NCBI RefSeq assembly: GCF_001424585.1
Contig: NZ_LMPJ01000001.1
Location: 1,304,450 to 1,368,449, forward strand
DNA length: 64,000 bases
From: Chryseobacterium sp. Leaf180
GTDB lineage: Bacteria; Bacteroidota; Bacteroidia; Flavobacteriales; Weeksellaceae
Direction: 5' to 3'
Part shown: positions 32,750-42,136 of the stretch, piece by piece
Layout: each line of letters starts with the position of its first letter
Position numbering within the stretch: the stretch's first letter is position 1
The notes under the pieces: generated by a model
Database searches by the model: none
What the model was told of the DNA's origin: nothing
What the model saw: the letters and a program-made list of their open reading frames with translations, nothing else
Made by a program: the position numbers and the translations under genes

Positions 32750-34321
32750 TTAAGCAAAATCTTTATTGTAAAATGCGCCTTTATTTTGTGTCATTTCCAT
32801 CGATTGGCTGATGATAAGGTTTGCGACAGTGGTAAGATTTCTGAGTTCTGAAAGTTGCGGTGAGAGAATAGAGTAGCGGTATATTTCGTCTACGGCGGCG
32901 GCAATTTCAGACTGTTTTTGCTGCGCCATTTTCAGCCGGTTATTGCTGCGGACAATCCCTACAAGATCGCTCATCATTTCCTGAAGCTGTTTTCTGAGAT
33001 AAGTGATAATAACCATTTCGTCGATGATTTTCATACCTTCTTCGTTCCATTCTGGGATGGCTTTCAGATCTTCAAAATTAAAATTGTTCTGCTTTAAAAG
33101 TTCTATAGTTTTCATCGCGGCATTATGTCCGAAAACCAAACCTTCCAATAGTGAATTTGATGCAAGACGATTGGCACCGTGCAGTCCGCTGTTGGTACAT
33201 TCGCCTACAGCAAACAAATTTTTTATGGAAGACTGCCCATCCTTATCAATTTCAATTCCGCCCATCAGATAATGGCACGCCGGAACCACCGGAATCAATT
33301 GTTTAAAAGGATCGATCCCTTCATCTTTACATTTGCGGTAGATATTTGGGAAATGTTCCAGAAAACGTTCATGATTCATTTGTCGACAGTCGAGACCGAC
33401 AAATTCATCACCCGTAACCTTCATTTCGGCATCGATGGCTCTGGCGACAATATCACGGGACGCCAATTCTTCGCGCTCATCATATTTATGCATGAATTTT
33501 TCACCGCGCTTGGTTCGAAGTTTTGCACCGTCTCCGCGCACCGCTTCCGAAATAAGAAAAAGCATTCCGTCAAGTTTGCTGTACAAAGCCGTCGGATGAA
33601 ACTGATAATACTGCATATTGGTCACCTTTCCCTTTGCGCGCGCCACAAAAGCAATTCCGTCGCCTGTTGCAATAGTTGGGTTGGTTGTATTTTTGTAAAC
33701 ATGACCTGCGCCGCCGGTCGCTACCAAAGTGATTTTGGATGTAATTTTTTTAATATTCCCCGATTTTTCGTCTAAAATATAGGCTCCGTAACTGTGAATT
33801 TCTTCTTCGCCTACTTTTTTACCGGGAACGTGATGCTGCGTAATGATGTCGATCACGTAATGATGGTCTAAAATTTCAATGTTGGCATTACTTTTTATCG
33901 TAGCTAAAAGTGCACGCTCGATTTCAAAACCGGTAATGTCTTTATGATGCACAATACGGTTTTCAGTGTGACCGCCTTCTCTTCCCAGAGCAAATTCGCC
34001 GTTTTTCTTGTCAAAATTAGCGCCCCATTCTACAATTTCTTTAAACCTCACTGGTGCTTCACGCACGACCATTTCAACAACGTCGCGTTTGTTTTCGCCG
34101 TCGCCGGCACGCATCGTATCTTCAATATGTTTTTCGAAATTGTCATTTTTAGCGTCGGTCACCACTGCGAGGCCGCCCTGTGCATACTTGGTATTGCTTT
34201 CGTCTTCGTCAGATTTTGTGACGATGATTATTTTACATTCCGGGAACTGCTCAGAAACTTTTATCGCGTACGACAAGCCCGAAATTCCGGATCCGATCAC
34301 CAATACATCTGCTTTTATCAT
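32750..34321 (-). CDS. nadB: L-aspartate oxidase
   Basis: A 523-residue flavoenzyme. The FAD dinucleotide motif is VIGSGISGLSYA (8-19), followed by the succinate-dehydrogenase-like flavoprotein pattern: TKYAQGGLAVV, REGGHTENRIVHHKD, QFHPTALY, the active-site region around GECTNSGLHGANRLASNSLLE (given by its ends) and a C-terminal helical domain. It oxidises L-aspartate to iminoaspartate, the first step of de novo NAD synthesis, and feeds quinolinate synthase (NadA), which is not in the window. It lies 23 bases after a nitroreductase gene and 16 bases before nadC. Confidence 0.96.
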   Translation of the reverse strand: MIKADVLVIGSGISGLSYAIKVSEQFPECKIIIVTKSDEDESNTKYAQGGLAVVTDAKNDNFEKHIEDTMRAGDGENKRDVVEMVVREAPVRFKEIVEWGANFDKKNGEFALGREGGHTENRIVHHKDITGFEIERALLATIKSNANIEILDHHYVIDIITQHHVPGKKVGEEEIHSYGAYILDEKSGNIKKITSKITLVATGGAGHVYKNTTNPTIATGDGIAFVARAKGKVTNMQYYQFHPTALYSKLDGMLFLISEAVRGDGAKLRTKRGEKFMHKYDEREELASRDIVARAIDAEMKVTGDEFVGLDCRQMNHERFLEHFPNIYRKCKDEGIDPFKQLIPVVPACHYLMGGIEIDKDGQSSIKNLFAVGECTNSGLHGANRLASNSLLEGLVFGHNAAMKTIELLKQNNFNFEDLKAIPEWNEEGMKIIDEMVIITYLRKQLQEMMSDLVGIVRSNNRLKMAQQKQSEIAAAVDEIYRYSILSPQLSELRNLTTVANLIISQSMEMTQNKGAFYNKDFA

Positions 34322-34344
34322 AAATATAATTTGCGGCTCAGCCT

Positions 34345-34974
34345 CTAGATAAATTTAAATAATTTTTCGCTGGGTTTTCTTACTTTTTTCAGATTCTGAA
34401 AATCATCATCTTCTGCTCTGTAGCCCAAAGCCAAGGAAACAGCCACCTTTTCTCTGGTCTTATCAATCTCCAGAATTTCTTCTATTAAATCTTGTTTAAA
34501 ACCTTCCATTGGGCAACTGTCAACATTTTCAAGCGCTGAAGCAAAAATAAGATTGGCTAAAACAATGTAGGTTTGCTTTTCAGACCAGTTTGAGATTTCC
34601 TCTTCTTTTTTCTGAGTAAGAAAACTGTCGATGCTTTTTTTGAAAGGATTTAAATTGTCAGTCGGTATTTCGCGCGTTTCAGCAATATGAGAAAAATAGC
34701 GGTCGACATATTCCGGCTCAATATTTTTTCTTGAAACCAAAACCACGAGATGCGAGCAGGTAGAGATCTGCGACGGATTGTAAAATGCAGGAATCAGTTT
34801 TTCTTTAATTTCAGCTGAAGCTGCTACGATCATTTTGTACGGCTGCAAACCCATCGAGCTCGCGGCGAGCTTTCCCGCTTCCAGAATGTTCAGGATTTTT
34901 TCTTCTGAAACGCTCTTTTGCGGATCAAATTTTTTGACCGAATATCTTTTACGTAAAGCTTCCAAATAATGCAT
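34345..34974 (-). CDS. Nitroreductase family NAD(P)H-dependent oxidoreductase
   Basis: A 209-residue FMN flavoprotein of the NfsB type. Features are RYSVKKFDPQKSVSEEKI near the N-terminus (FMN phosphate-binding Arg-Ser), SSMGLQPYKMIV (38-49), ANLIFASALENVDSCPMEG (given in the middle) and a C-terminal VSLALGYRAEDDDF followed by KVRKPSEKLF. It probably reduces quinones or nitro compounds. It leads the operon with nadB and nadC. TAAATTTG (34986-34979) lies 4 bases before the ATG, suggesting a leaderless message. Confidence 0.88.
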   Translation of the reverse strand: MHYLEALRKRYSVKKFDPQKSVSEEKILNILEAGKLAASSMGLQPYKMIVAASAEIKEKLIPAFYNPSQISTCSHLVVLVSRKNIEPEYVDRYFSHIAETREIPTDNLNPFKKSIDSFLTQKKEEEISNWSEKQTYIVLANLIFASALENVDSCPMEGFKQDLIEEILEIDKTREKVAVSLALGYRAEDDDFQNLKKVRKPSEKLFKFI

Positions 34975-34978
34975 AAGA

Positions 34979-34986
34979 CAAATTTA
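34979..34986 (-). promoter_or_regulatory. -7 promoter element of the nitroreductase-nadBC operon
   Basis: On the minus strand TAAATTTG, four bases (TCTT) and then ATG. The usual start site downstream of this box falls on or beside the start codon. Confidence 0.55.
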
Positions 34987-35031
34987 AGAATAGATTGCCG
35001 AATATGTGCCAGAAGTTGATTTTTATACCAA

Positions 35032-35064
35032 ACAAAAAAATCACTCCCAAAAAAAGAGTGATTT
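35032..35064 (-). terminator. Terminator after the first type B surface protein gene
   Basis: AAATCACTC (35038-35046) pairs with GAGTGATTT (35056-35064), with a T run on the minus strand. Confidence 0.88.
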
Positions 35065-35087
35065 GATATTTAAAAATAAAACTGAAT

Positions 35088-37355
35088 TTATTCTCTGTTT
35101 TTCACCATGATCCATCCGGAGAATTTCACAGGCGTTTTGTTTTTGTTGTTCTCCGTCCAGGTTAGCGTGTACCAGTAATTTCCGGTAGGTGCTTTTCTGC
35201 CGTTCGCCGTTCCATCCCATCTGTAGTTGTTGCTTTTGTCTGCCACATGAAGTGTCGCACCGTAACGGTCGAAAATGGTAAACGTAAGATCTAGTTTATC
35301 TGAAAGGGCAGAGTAGTCGATGTGGTCATTTTTGCCGTCACCGTTTGGCGTAATGACATTGATAATATTCGGAACGGTGATGTTGATTACAATTGGCGCA
35401 CAGTTGTAAGAATCTTTCAGATAGACTTTGTGCATTCCTCTTGAAATATTCAAAAAAGTGTTTGAAGTCTGCCACGTTGTATTATCCATCGAATACTGAT
35501 ACTGAGGTGTTCCGCCGCTTGCATTCACCACCACGGTTGTATTTTGAATATCCACCGATGAAATTACCGGCTGAGGAGAAGGCAGTACTTTCACAAGCTG
35601 CGTTACAGTACATTCTCCGGTTTTCAGCTGCACAGAGTAATTTCCTACCATTACATTGCTGATCGTTTGAGTTGTTGCGCCTGTACTCCACAAATAAGAA
35701 GTAAATCCTGAACCTGCATCAAGCGTTGTTTTACTTTCAACACAAATCGTTTTATCTTTCAACACGGTTGAATAAACCGGCGCTATTACCACCAGATTCA
35801 CCTTAGCGATTGCATAACAGCCGTTGGTATCGATTACTTTAACATAAACAACACTGTTTGGCGCGATATAAGGATTTGGCGTACTGATTTCGTTGGTACC
35901 ATTCACGGCATCTGTTACCGACGGATAATATTTTTTTGTTAAACCTGAAACAGACGTAACCGCTGCATTAGTCAGGTTAAATGATCCGTACGAAAGATTG
36001 TTTTCGATGCTGCAGGCACGAAGTGTAGCTTCATTCACTGTTGCAACAGGAAATGTATTTAAAGTAATGACTGCATTGCTCGTACAGCCTTGTGCAGTGG
36101 TTACTTTTACATGAACCGTGCTTCCGTTGGCTGCAGGGTACGCTGAGAAGTTTGTAATCTGTGAAGTTCCGGCATTTAAAGCGGCCAAAGTCGGGTAATA
36201 CTGTTTTGTTACCGGATTTACCGTACTTACAGTGGCATTGTCTAAATTGAAAATTCCTACGCCTACGCCATTATTGTTACAAGCGGTCAAAGTCGCATTG
36301 GTCGCAGTAAATGGAGTCGGATTCAGAATAATCTGCCCGTCGCCATTGTCACAAAGTGTCGAGGTCGGATCTTTAACAACTACTGTTATCGTTGTGTTTC
36401 CTGTAAAACTGAAGTTTGCCGGATTTGCAATTGGTGTTGAACTTCCTAAGATGTAATAACTGATAATATAGTTCGCAGGATTGTTTACAAACTGTGTTGC
36501 AAAATTTGTCAGGTTAATGGTACCGATTCCCGATGAAGGATTTGAACACACAAAAGGCGTAACTGTACTTTGAAGAATCGGAACTTTATCGATAAAAACT
36601 TTTACATTTTTTATGGAATGTCTTGCACTCGCGCCACCTGTCGCCGCCGAGAAACCAAAATACCCGGTCGTCATCCCAATCGCACCGCCAGATGGCGCAA
36701 AAGACTGATTGACGATCTGTGTTCCGTCTAGCGTCATTGTGATAATCCAGTTGTTGACATTCGCAGGATCTACCATTCCGTTTACCACAACATGGCGGTA
36801 AGTTGCTCCCACAAATGGTTGTGTAGGATTTAGATCTGCAGAGTGAAATGTACTGTTTGGGGTGTTGTTGTATTCAACATTCGGGTTTGCTGCTGGTGTA
36901 TTATTGGTGCCGTACAGAATATGTACTTTACTCATCTGTCCTTCGGTGCTGTTGTTAAAAATATCGTACGCGACCATCAGACCATTGGCATTCGCAGGAA
37001 TTCCCAAACCACCACCGCTTGTAAAACCTGCCGGCGGATTCGATAGATACCAAAAAGTAAAACCGTCACCACGACCGTAAGCTGTGGTCCCGTTTCCGTC
37101 GATTCTGAAATCAAATTCTACCTTCCATTTATCGCAAAATTTAAGGTTGATAGGATTGGTTAATTTAATTGCACCAAACTGTCCCGTTTGATCTGCTGTC
37201 AGTTGTATAAAATCAGTATTTACCACCGCAGCAGGAACGATATCCCAGCCGGTTGTGTTTACAGGATTTCCTGCGAGTTGATAAGTCTGCGCTTTTACCG
37301 AAGCTGTAAAAGAAAACAGAGACAGTAAAAAGCCAAAGAGTAGGTTTTTTTTCAT
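35088..37355 (-). CDS. T9SS type B cargo with N-terminal L-type lectin-like domain (paralog 1)
   Basis: A 755-residue exported protein: signal peptide (about 1-22), an L-type lectin-like beta-sandwich (about 24-255; GDGFTFWYLSNPP, NGLMVAYDIFNN, ARHSIKNVKVFIDK), and two copies of a roughly 85-residue repeat beginning ATLTACNNN or ATLRACSIE, each with KYYPS or QYYPT and a VKV..GC end. Then come a VLKDKTICVESKTTLDAG module, a GGTPQYQYSMDNTTWQTSN module, and the gliding-motility/CHU-type C-terminal domain (NVITPNGDGKND to VKNRE) that marks T9SS type B cargo. It is probably a cell-surface adhesin or glycan-binding protein. It is one of four related genes around dnaB. Confidence 0.88.
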   Translation of the reverse strand: MKKNLLFGFLLSLFSFTASVKAQTYQLAGNPVNTTGWDIVPAAVVNTDFIQLTADQTGQFGAIKLTNPINLKFCDKWKVEFDFRIDGNGTTAYGRGDGFTFWYLSNPPAGFTSGGGLGIPANANGLMVAYDIFNNSTEGQMSKVHILYGTNNTPAANPNVEYNNTPNSTFHSADLNPTQPFVGATYRHVVVNGMVDPANVNNWIITMTLDGTQIVNQSFAPSGGAIGMTTGYFGFSAATGGASARHSIKNVKVFIDKVPILQSTVTPFVCSNPSSGIGTINLTNFATQFVNNPANYIISYYILGSSTPIANPANFSFTGNTTITVVVKDPTSTLCDNGDGQIILNPTPFTATNATLTACNNNGVGVGIFNLDNATVSTVNPVTKQYYPTLAALNAGTSQITNFSAYPAANGSTVHVKVTTAQGCTSNAVITLNTFPVATVNEATLRACSIENNLSYGSFNLTNAAVTSVSGLTKKYYPSVTDAVNGTNEISTPNPYIAPNSVVYVKVIDTNGCYAIAKVNLVVIAPVYSTVLKDKTICVESKTTLDAGSGFTSYLWSTGATTQTISNVMVGNYSVQLKTGECTVTQLVKVLPSPQPVISSVDIQNTTVVVNASGGTPQYQYSMDNTTWQTSNTFLNISRGMHKVYLKDSYNCAPIVINITVPNIINVITPNGDGKNDHIDYSALSDKLDLTFTIFDRYGATLHVADKSNNYRWDGTANGRKAPTGNYWYTLTWTENNKNKTPVKFSGWIMVKNRE

Positions 37356-37394
37356 ATGAATGTTTAGAAATTAAATCTTTCGGTTTAGTAGAAA

Positions 37395-37429
37395 AATAAA
37401 AAAGCCATTCTCACGAAGAGAATGACTTT
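37395..37429 (-). terminator. Terminator after the second type B surface protein gene
   Basis: An imperfect stem of CATTCTC with GAGAATG, extended by AAAG/CTTT after a C-A mismatch (about 37401-37429), with a T run on the minus strand. Confidence 0.75.
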
Positions 37430-37443
37430 TCTGTTTAAAAAAA

Positions 37444-39693
37444 TTATTCACGGTTTTTCACCAATACCCAGCCGGTGTATTTCGTCGGAGTACTGTTGAT
37501 ATCATTTTCATTCCAGGTGATGGTGTACCAATAGGTTCCTGTCGGAATTTTTTTGCCTGCGCTCGTACCGTCCCACTTGAAGTTTCTCAGTTTGTCGGCT
37601 TCATATTTTTTGTTTCCGTATCGGTCGTAAACGACAAATACCAAATTCTTTTTGTAAGCTAATGCGGTATAATCAATTACATCATTAATGTTGTCACCAT
37701 TCGGCGTGATCGCATTCAGCAAATTCGGAACGGTTATCTGCACCATTACCGGCGTACAGTTGTAGGCGTCTTTCACATACACCTTATTTTCACCTCTTAC
37801 CAAATTTGAGAATACATTTGAATCTTGCCAGTTGATTCCGTCTAAAGAGTATTTATAAGGAGCCAAACCTCCGGAAACATTCACCGTAATCGTATTGTTG
37901 CTGATGTCAATACTTGAAATAACAGGGTTTGAAGAAGCTTTTACCTGAACAACCTGTCTTGTCGTACAGTTTCCGGTTTTAAGATCAACATAATAAAGCC
38001 CTACCGGCACACCGGAAATTGACTGCGTTGTAGCTCCGGTACTCCAGATATATCCGTCAAAACCAGGTCCTGCATCAAGCGTGGTTCTTGCATCGATACA
38101 GATTGTTTTGTCTTTTAAAACAGCAGAATAAGTTGGCGGTGTTATTTTCAGAGTAATTTTTTTAATAACAAAGCAACCGTTGCTTCCTATAACTCTTACA
38201 TAAACTTCACCGTTTCCTGAAGGATAAAGTGTTTGATTCAGGATCTCATTTGTTCCGTTCAAAGCATTGTCAAACGTGGTGAAAAATCTTTTGGTAACAC
38301 CGGCCTGAGCAGTAACATTGGCCGTAGTCAGATCAAAAATCGACGCTGAAATGTTGGCCACAAGGAAGCAAGCCTGAATCGTTGCATCATTTGCAGCCGG
38401 TAAAGGTAAAAACGAAAGTGTAATCTGAGCATTTCCTGTACAGCCTTGTGGCGTCGTCACTTTTACATATACCACGCCCGGTGCCGAAACATATGTTGTA
38501 GGATTTGTAATCTCGTTGGTATTGTTGTTAAGATCTGTCAGCGTTTTATAATATTTTTTCTGTGCTCCGACTACAGAAGTTACTCCAGCCAGTGTAAGAT
38601 TAAAAGTCGCCGTTGAAGCATTATTGTTGTTACATTCGTTCAGTGTGATGTTTGTCGCAGAAAATGGTGAAATCGTAAGATTAATCAACGCATCCCGGTT
38701 GTCGCAAAGCAACCCTGAATTATCTTTAATAAAGACACTTACCGCTGTATTGGCACTAAACTGATAGTTGGTAGGATTAGTGATCGGAGTTCCGCCCACC
38801 GCATACGTTATTGTATAGTTTGCAGGATTTGCAACAAACTGATTATTAAAGGTTGTCAGATTAACCGTCGCCAAACCGTTTCCGGGAGCCGGACAAAAAC
38901 TTGCCGCTGCCGTTGGCTGAAGAAGCGGAACTTTATCGGTATAAACTTTTACATTTTTAATGGAATGACGCGATCTGTTGCCCCCTGTAGACGCTGAGAA
39001 ACCGAAAAATCCGTTTGTCATCGTCGCAGCAGCACCAGCCGGTGCAAAAGACTGATTACAGATGACAGTGCCGTCAATGGTGATTTTAATGATCCAGCTG
39101 GCGGGCGCAGCAGGATTTACATCTGCTGTTACTTCTACATGTTTGTACGTTGTTCCCTGAAAAGGCAATGTCGTATTCAGATCCGCAGAGTGAAAAGAAC
39201 TTCCTGTAGTATTAAAAAATTCCACGTTATTGAGATCTGTCGTATTGGCAACCTGTCCGTAAGCAACATGTACCTTACTCATCACCGCCGTAGTTGTATT
39301 ATTATAGGTATCTAAACCCACAATCAGACCGACAGCATTTTGAGAAACTCCAAGACCGGAACCTAGAACACTGGCGACCGGCGGATTTGCCAAATACCAG
39401 AATGCCAAACCGTCACCATTTGCCGTCTGATTTGAATCCATTCTGAAATCAAATTCCACACGCCACTTATCACAGAATTTAAGGTTAATCGGATCATTGA
39501 GTCGGATTGATCCTGACTGATTATTCAGGTCCGCCGTCAGCTGAATAAAATCTGTATTTACAACCGTCGGCGCGACAAGAGTCCAGCCTGTTGTATTAAC
39601 CGGATTTCCTGTAAGCTGATAAGTCTGTGCGAAAAAATTACCGGAAAATATAAATAAGAGCAAGGTAAAAAAAGGAAGTAGATTTTTTTTCAT
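37444..39693 (-). CDS. T9SS type B cargo with N-terminal L-type lectin-like domain (paralog 2)
   Basis: A 749-residue protein with the same layout as the gene 88 bases downstream: signal peptide (about 1-22), lectin-like domain (about 24-255; GDGLAFWYLANPP, RSRHSIKNVKVYTDK), two 85-residue repeats, a VLKDKTICIDARTTLDAG module, a GGLAPYKYSLDGINWQ module and the type B C-terminal domain (NAITPNGDNIND to VKNRE). Its C-terminal half resembles the protein encoded at 42137 more than its neighbour at 35088, for example STGATTQSISGV, KTGNC and YKKNLVF. A surface role is inferred; the ligand is unknown. Confidence 0.88.
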   Translation of the reverse strand: MKKNLLPFFTLLLFIFSGNFFAQTYQLTGNPVNTTGWTLVAPTVVNTDFIQLTADLNNQSGSIRLNDPINLKFCDKWRVEFDFRMDSNQTANGDGLAFWYLANPPVASVLGSGLGVSQNAVGLIVGLDTYNNTTTAVMSKVHVAYGQVANTTDLNNVEFFNTTGSSFHSADLNTTLPFQGTTYKHVEVTADVNPAAPASWIIKITIDGTVICNQSFAPAGAAATMTNGFFGFSASTGGNRSRHSIKNVKVYTDKVPLLQPTAAASFCPAPGNGLATVNLTTFNNQFVANPANYTITYAVGGTPITNPTNYQFSANTAVSVFIKDNSGLLCDNRDALINLTISPFSATNITLNECNNNNASTATFNLTLAGVTSVVGAQKKYYKTLTDLNNNTNEITNPTTYVSAPGVVYVKVTTPQGCTGNAQITLSFLPLPAANDATIQACFLVANISASIFDLTTANVTAQAGVTKRFFTTFDNALNGTNEILNQTLYPSGNGEVYVRVIGSNGCFVIKKITLKITPPTYSAVLKDKTICIDARTTLDAGPGFDGYIWSTGATTQSISGVPVGLYYVDLKTGNCTTRQVVQVKASSNPVISSIDISNNTITVNVSGGLAPYKYSLDGINWQDSNVFSNLVRGENKVYVKDAYNCTPVMVQITVPNLLNAITPNGDNINDVIDYTALAYKKNLVFVVYDRYGNKKYEADKLRNFKWDGTSAGKKIPTGTYWYTITWNENDINSTPTKYTGWVLVKNRE

Positions 39694-39862
39694 CTAATGG
39701 AGATTCTATATTCAAGCCGTAAAGATATTAAAAGGAAGAAGATAAATAATCAACTTCTTTTAATTTTCTCGAAAATAATCGTTATAGTGTAATCGATCTG
39801 CTTTTTTATCGAAAGAATCAAAAAGAATGGGAAGTCTTAAAAGGGATTTAAAAATAACAGGC

Positions 39863-40342
39863 TTATTTGAAAAGCTGATTATCAGAGACATTTTCAAAGC
39901 CTTCATCGACGAGAAGATTACTTGAAGCTGCGGCTGCAACAGCCAGTTTATCGCACAATTCGTTTTCAATATGACCAGCGTGACCTTTTATCCAGTGAAT
40001 TTTTGGCTGATAAATTTTATAAAGATCTAAAAATTTTTTCCAAAGATCAGGATTTTTCACGTTTTTCCAGCTTCGTTTTACCCAGCCGGAAATCCAGTTT
40101 TGGTTGATTGCATCAGAAACATATTTGCTGTCGGTAAAAATGTGGATGTCGTTTTCTGTAGATTTCAGCTTTTCAAGGGCAGTAATTACCGCAAGAAGTT
40201 CCATTCTGTTGTTTGTAGTTTTTCGGAAGCCTTTTGAAAATGTTTTCTGATAATTTTTTTCGGGAACGCGCATGAGAATGCCGTATCCGCCTTTGCCGGG
40301 ATTTCCGCTGCAGGCGCCGTCGGTATAGATTTCAATTCTCAT
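39863..40342 (-). CDS. rnhA: Ribonuclease HI
   Basis: A 159-residue cytosolic nuclease that removes RNA from RNA-DNA hybrids. The DEDD catalytic set is visible: D8 (YTDGACSGNPG), E48 (NNRMELLAV), D71 (FTDSKYV) and D131 (ENELCDKLA), with the histidine-rich loop HWIKGHAGH (116-124). The basic protrusion helix region WVKRSWKNVKNPDLWKK is present. It sits 60 bases behind dnaB on the same strand. Confidence 0.96.
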   Translation of the reverse strand: MRIEIYTDGACSGNPGKGGYGILMRVPEKNYQKTFSKGFRKTTNNRMELLAVITALEKLKSTENDIHIFTDSKYVSDAINQNWISGWVKRSWKNVKNPDLWKKFLDLYKIYQPKIHWIKGHAGHIENELCDKLAVAAAASSNLLVDEGFENVSDNQLFK

Positions 40343-40402
40343 TTTTGATGAAGTGTAATTATTAAGCTTAAAATTAATTAAATCTAAATTTCAGCCTAAA
40401 AA

Positions 40403-41983
40403 TTAAAAAGGAAAATCATCTTCGTCATCCAGATCATTCATCGATGAGCCTGAAACTTTAGAATTATCAGGAAGATCAAAAGCAGCGCCCGGCTGTATCG
40501 TCGTCCTGATTTTATCGAAACCGCTTGGCTGTGGCTGCATGCTTCCGCCATAACCGCTACCGTTGAAAGCCGCTTCAATATCATCAAATTTAGCAAAATG
40601 TTTCAGGAAAGAAAGCCTCACATCGGCAGTGGCTCCGTTTCTGTGTTTTGCGATAATTAATTCTGCCTGATTTTCTGTCGTGGTTTCCTGTCCTTCCTCA
40701 TCATTGTCCCAAACACCGATTTTGTAATATTCAGGTCGGAAAATAAATGATACGATATCCGCATCCTGCTCAATCGCACCAGATTCTCTCAAATCTGAAA
40801 GCTGAGGTCTCTTTCCGGGACGCGTTTCAACACTTCGTGAAAGCTGAGAAAGTGCAATAACCGGAACATTAAGTTCTTTAGCAATGGCTTTTAATGATCT
40901 TGAAATCATCGAAATTTCCTGCTCACGGTTTCCCGGGCCTTTACCTGCAGATCCTGCCGTCATTAGCTGGAGATAATCGACCATGATCAGCCGTACGCCA
41001 TGCTGCATCACAAGTCTCCGGCATTTTGCCCGAAAGTCAAATATAGAAAGCGAAGGTGTTTCGTCGATATAAAGCGGCGCATTTTCCAGCTCTGAAACAT
41101 TGCTGAAAAGTCGCTGCCATTCTTCATCGTCCAAAGTTCCTTTTCTGAGTTTTTCAGATGAAATTTTAGTTTCGGAAGCAATCATTCTGGTGATCAACTG
41201 TACCGAAGCCATCTCAAGAGAGAAAAGTGCCATCGGGATTTTGTGCCCAACCGCAATATTTCTTGCCATCGAAAGCAGAAAAGCTGTTTTCCCCATCGCC
41301 GGTCTCGCGGCAATGATGATTAAATCTGAATTTTGCCAGCCACCGGTTTCTTTATCAATATCGCGGAAACCGGATGGAACGCCGGAGATTCCTTCTTTAT
41401 CTTTTAAAGATTTAATTGTGTCAATTGCCTGTTTTACCAAAGTATTTGCCGTGTCGAAACCTTTTTTAATGGTACCGTTGGTGATTTCAAAAAATGACTG
41501 CTCTGCTTTATCTAAAAGTTCAAAAACGTCGGTTGATTCCTTATAAGAAGTATCAATCACATTCGCCGAAACATTAATCAGACTCCGAAGAATATATTTC
41601 TCAAGAATCACGCGCACATGATATTCGATATGCGCTGATGAACTCACACCCATTGTCAGCTCGATGATGTAATGATCGCCGCCTGCGGTACTGAGTTTTT
41701 CTTCTTTTTTAAGTTCCTGAATCACGGTCATCAGATCGACCGGATGATTTCCTTCATACAGTTTCAAAACGGCTGAAAAGATTACGCCGTGTCGCGGATC
41801 ATAGAATACTTCAGGCGTAAGAAGATCGATCGAGTGATCGAGACCTTTTTTATCAATTAAAAAAGTTCCTATTACCAAACGTTCAAAATCTACTGCATTG
41901 GGCGGCATTTTGCCATCCGCTATCGAGAGTTCTCTCGCGAAATTTCCTTGTGTAAGAGACGATAAAGTTTCTTTCTGAGCCAT
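40403..41983 (-). CDS. dnaB: Replicative DNA helicase DnaB
   Basis: A 526-residue hexameric helicase: N-terminal collar domain (about 30-135), linker, and RecA-like motor with Walker A ARPAMGKT (226-233), LEMASVQL, Walker B LIMVDYLQLM and the arginine region RESGAIEQDADIV. The C-terminal tail is Gly/Gln-rich then acidic (MNDLDDEDDFPF), like acidic tails that bind partners such as SSB-like proteins do, though that role is speculation here. No intein is present. TATCTTTG (41995-41988) precedes the ATG by 4 bases. It lies between two pairs of T9SS cargo genes. Confidence 0.97.
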   Translation of the reverse strand: MAQKETLSSLTQGNFARELSIADGKMPPNAVDFERLVIGTFLIDKKGLDHSIDLLTPEVFYDPRHGVIFSAVLKLYEGNHPVDLMTVIQELKKEEKLSTAGGDHYIIELTMGVSSSAHIEYHVRVILEKYILRSLINVSANVIDTSYKESTDVFELLDKAEQSFFEITNGTIKKGFDTANTLVKQAIDTIKSLKDKEGISGVPSGFRDIDKETGGWQNSDLIIIAARPAMGKTAFLLSMARNIAVGHKIPMALFSLEMASVQLITRMIASETKISSEKLRKGTLDDEEWQRLFSNVSELENAPLYIDETPSLSIFDFRAKCRRLVMQHGVRLIMVDYLQLMTAGSAGKGPGNREQEISMISRSLKAIAKELNVPVIALSQLSRSVETRPGKRPQLSDLRESGAIEQDADIVSFIFRPEYYKIGVWDNDEEGQETTTENQAELIIAKHRNGATADVRLSFLKHFAKFDDIEAAFNGSGYGGSMQPQPSGFDKIRTTIQPGAAFDLPDNSKVSGSSMNDLDDEDDFPF

Positions 41984-41987
41984 TGCA

Positions 41988-41995
41988 CAAAGATA
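41988..41995 (-). promoter_or_regulatory. -7 promoter element of dnaB
   Basis: On the minus strand TATCTTTG-TGCA-ATG. The spacing of 4 bases implies a leaderless dnaB transcript, unless translation starts further in. Confidence 0.55.
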
Positions 41996-42083
41996 GTTTA
42001 TTTCGAAAAGAAGCCTGAAATACTAATCAACATTTTTTTTGGCACATGCGGAAATCCTTTTGTCTAAAGGGTTCTTGGTGTTA

Positions 42084-42115
42084 ATAAAAAAATCACCTCA
42101 TTTCTGAGGTGATTT
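42084..42115 (-). terminator. Terminator after the third type B surface protein gene
   Basis: Perfect 11-base stem AAATCACCTCA (42090-42100) / TGAGGTGATTT (42105-42115), with a T run on the minus strand. Confidence 0.9.
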
Positions 42116-42136
42116 ATGTTTAAGGTATCTAGAATA

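Noticed and set aside
33179..33775. 198-codon open frame opposite nadB
   Set aside because: Lies entirely antisense to a clear L-aspartate oxidase and shows no motif or signal.
39694..39862. Gap between the second T9SS type B gene and rnhA, with an open frame at 39760-39969
   Set aside because: The frame is an out-of-frame shadow of rnhA; only a weak, bulged AAAAGGAAG/CTTCTTTT stem is present, too poor to call a terminator.
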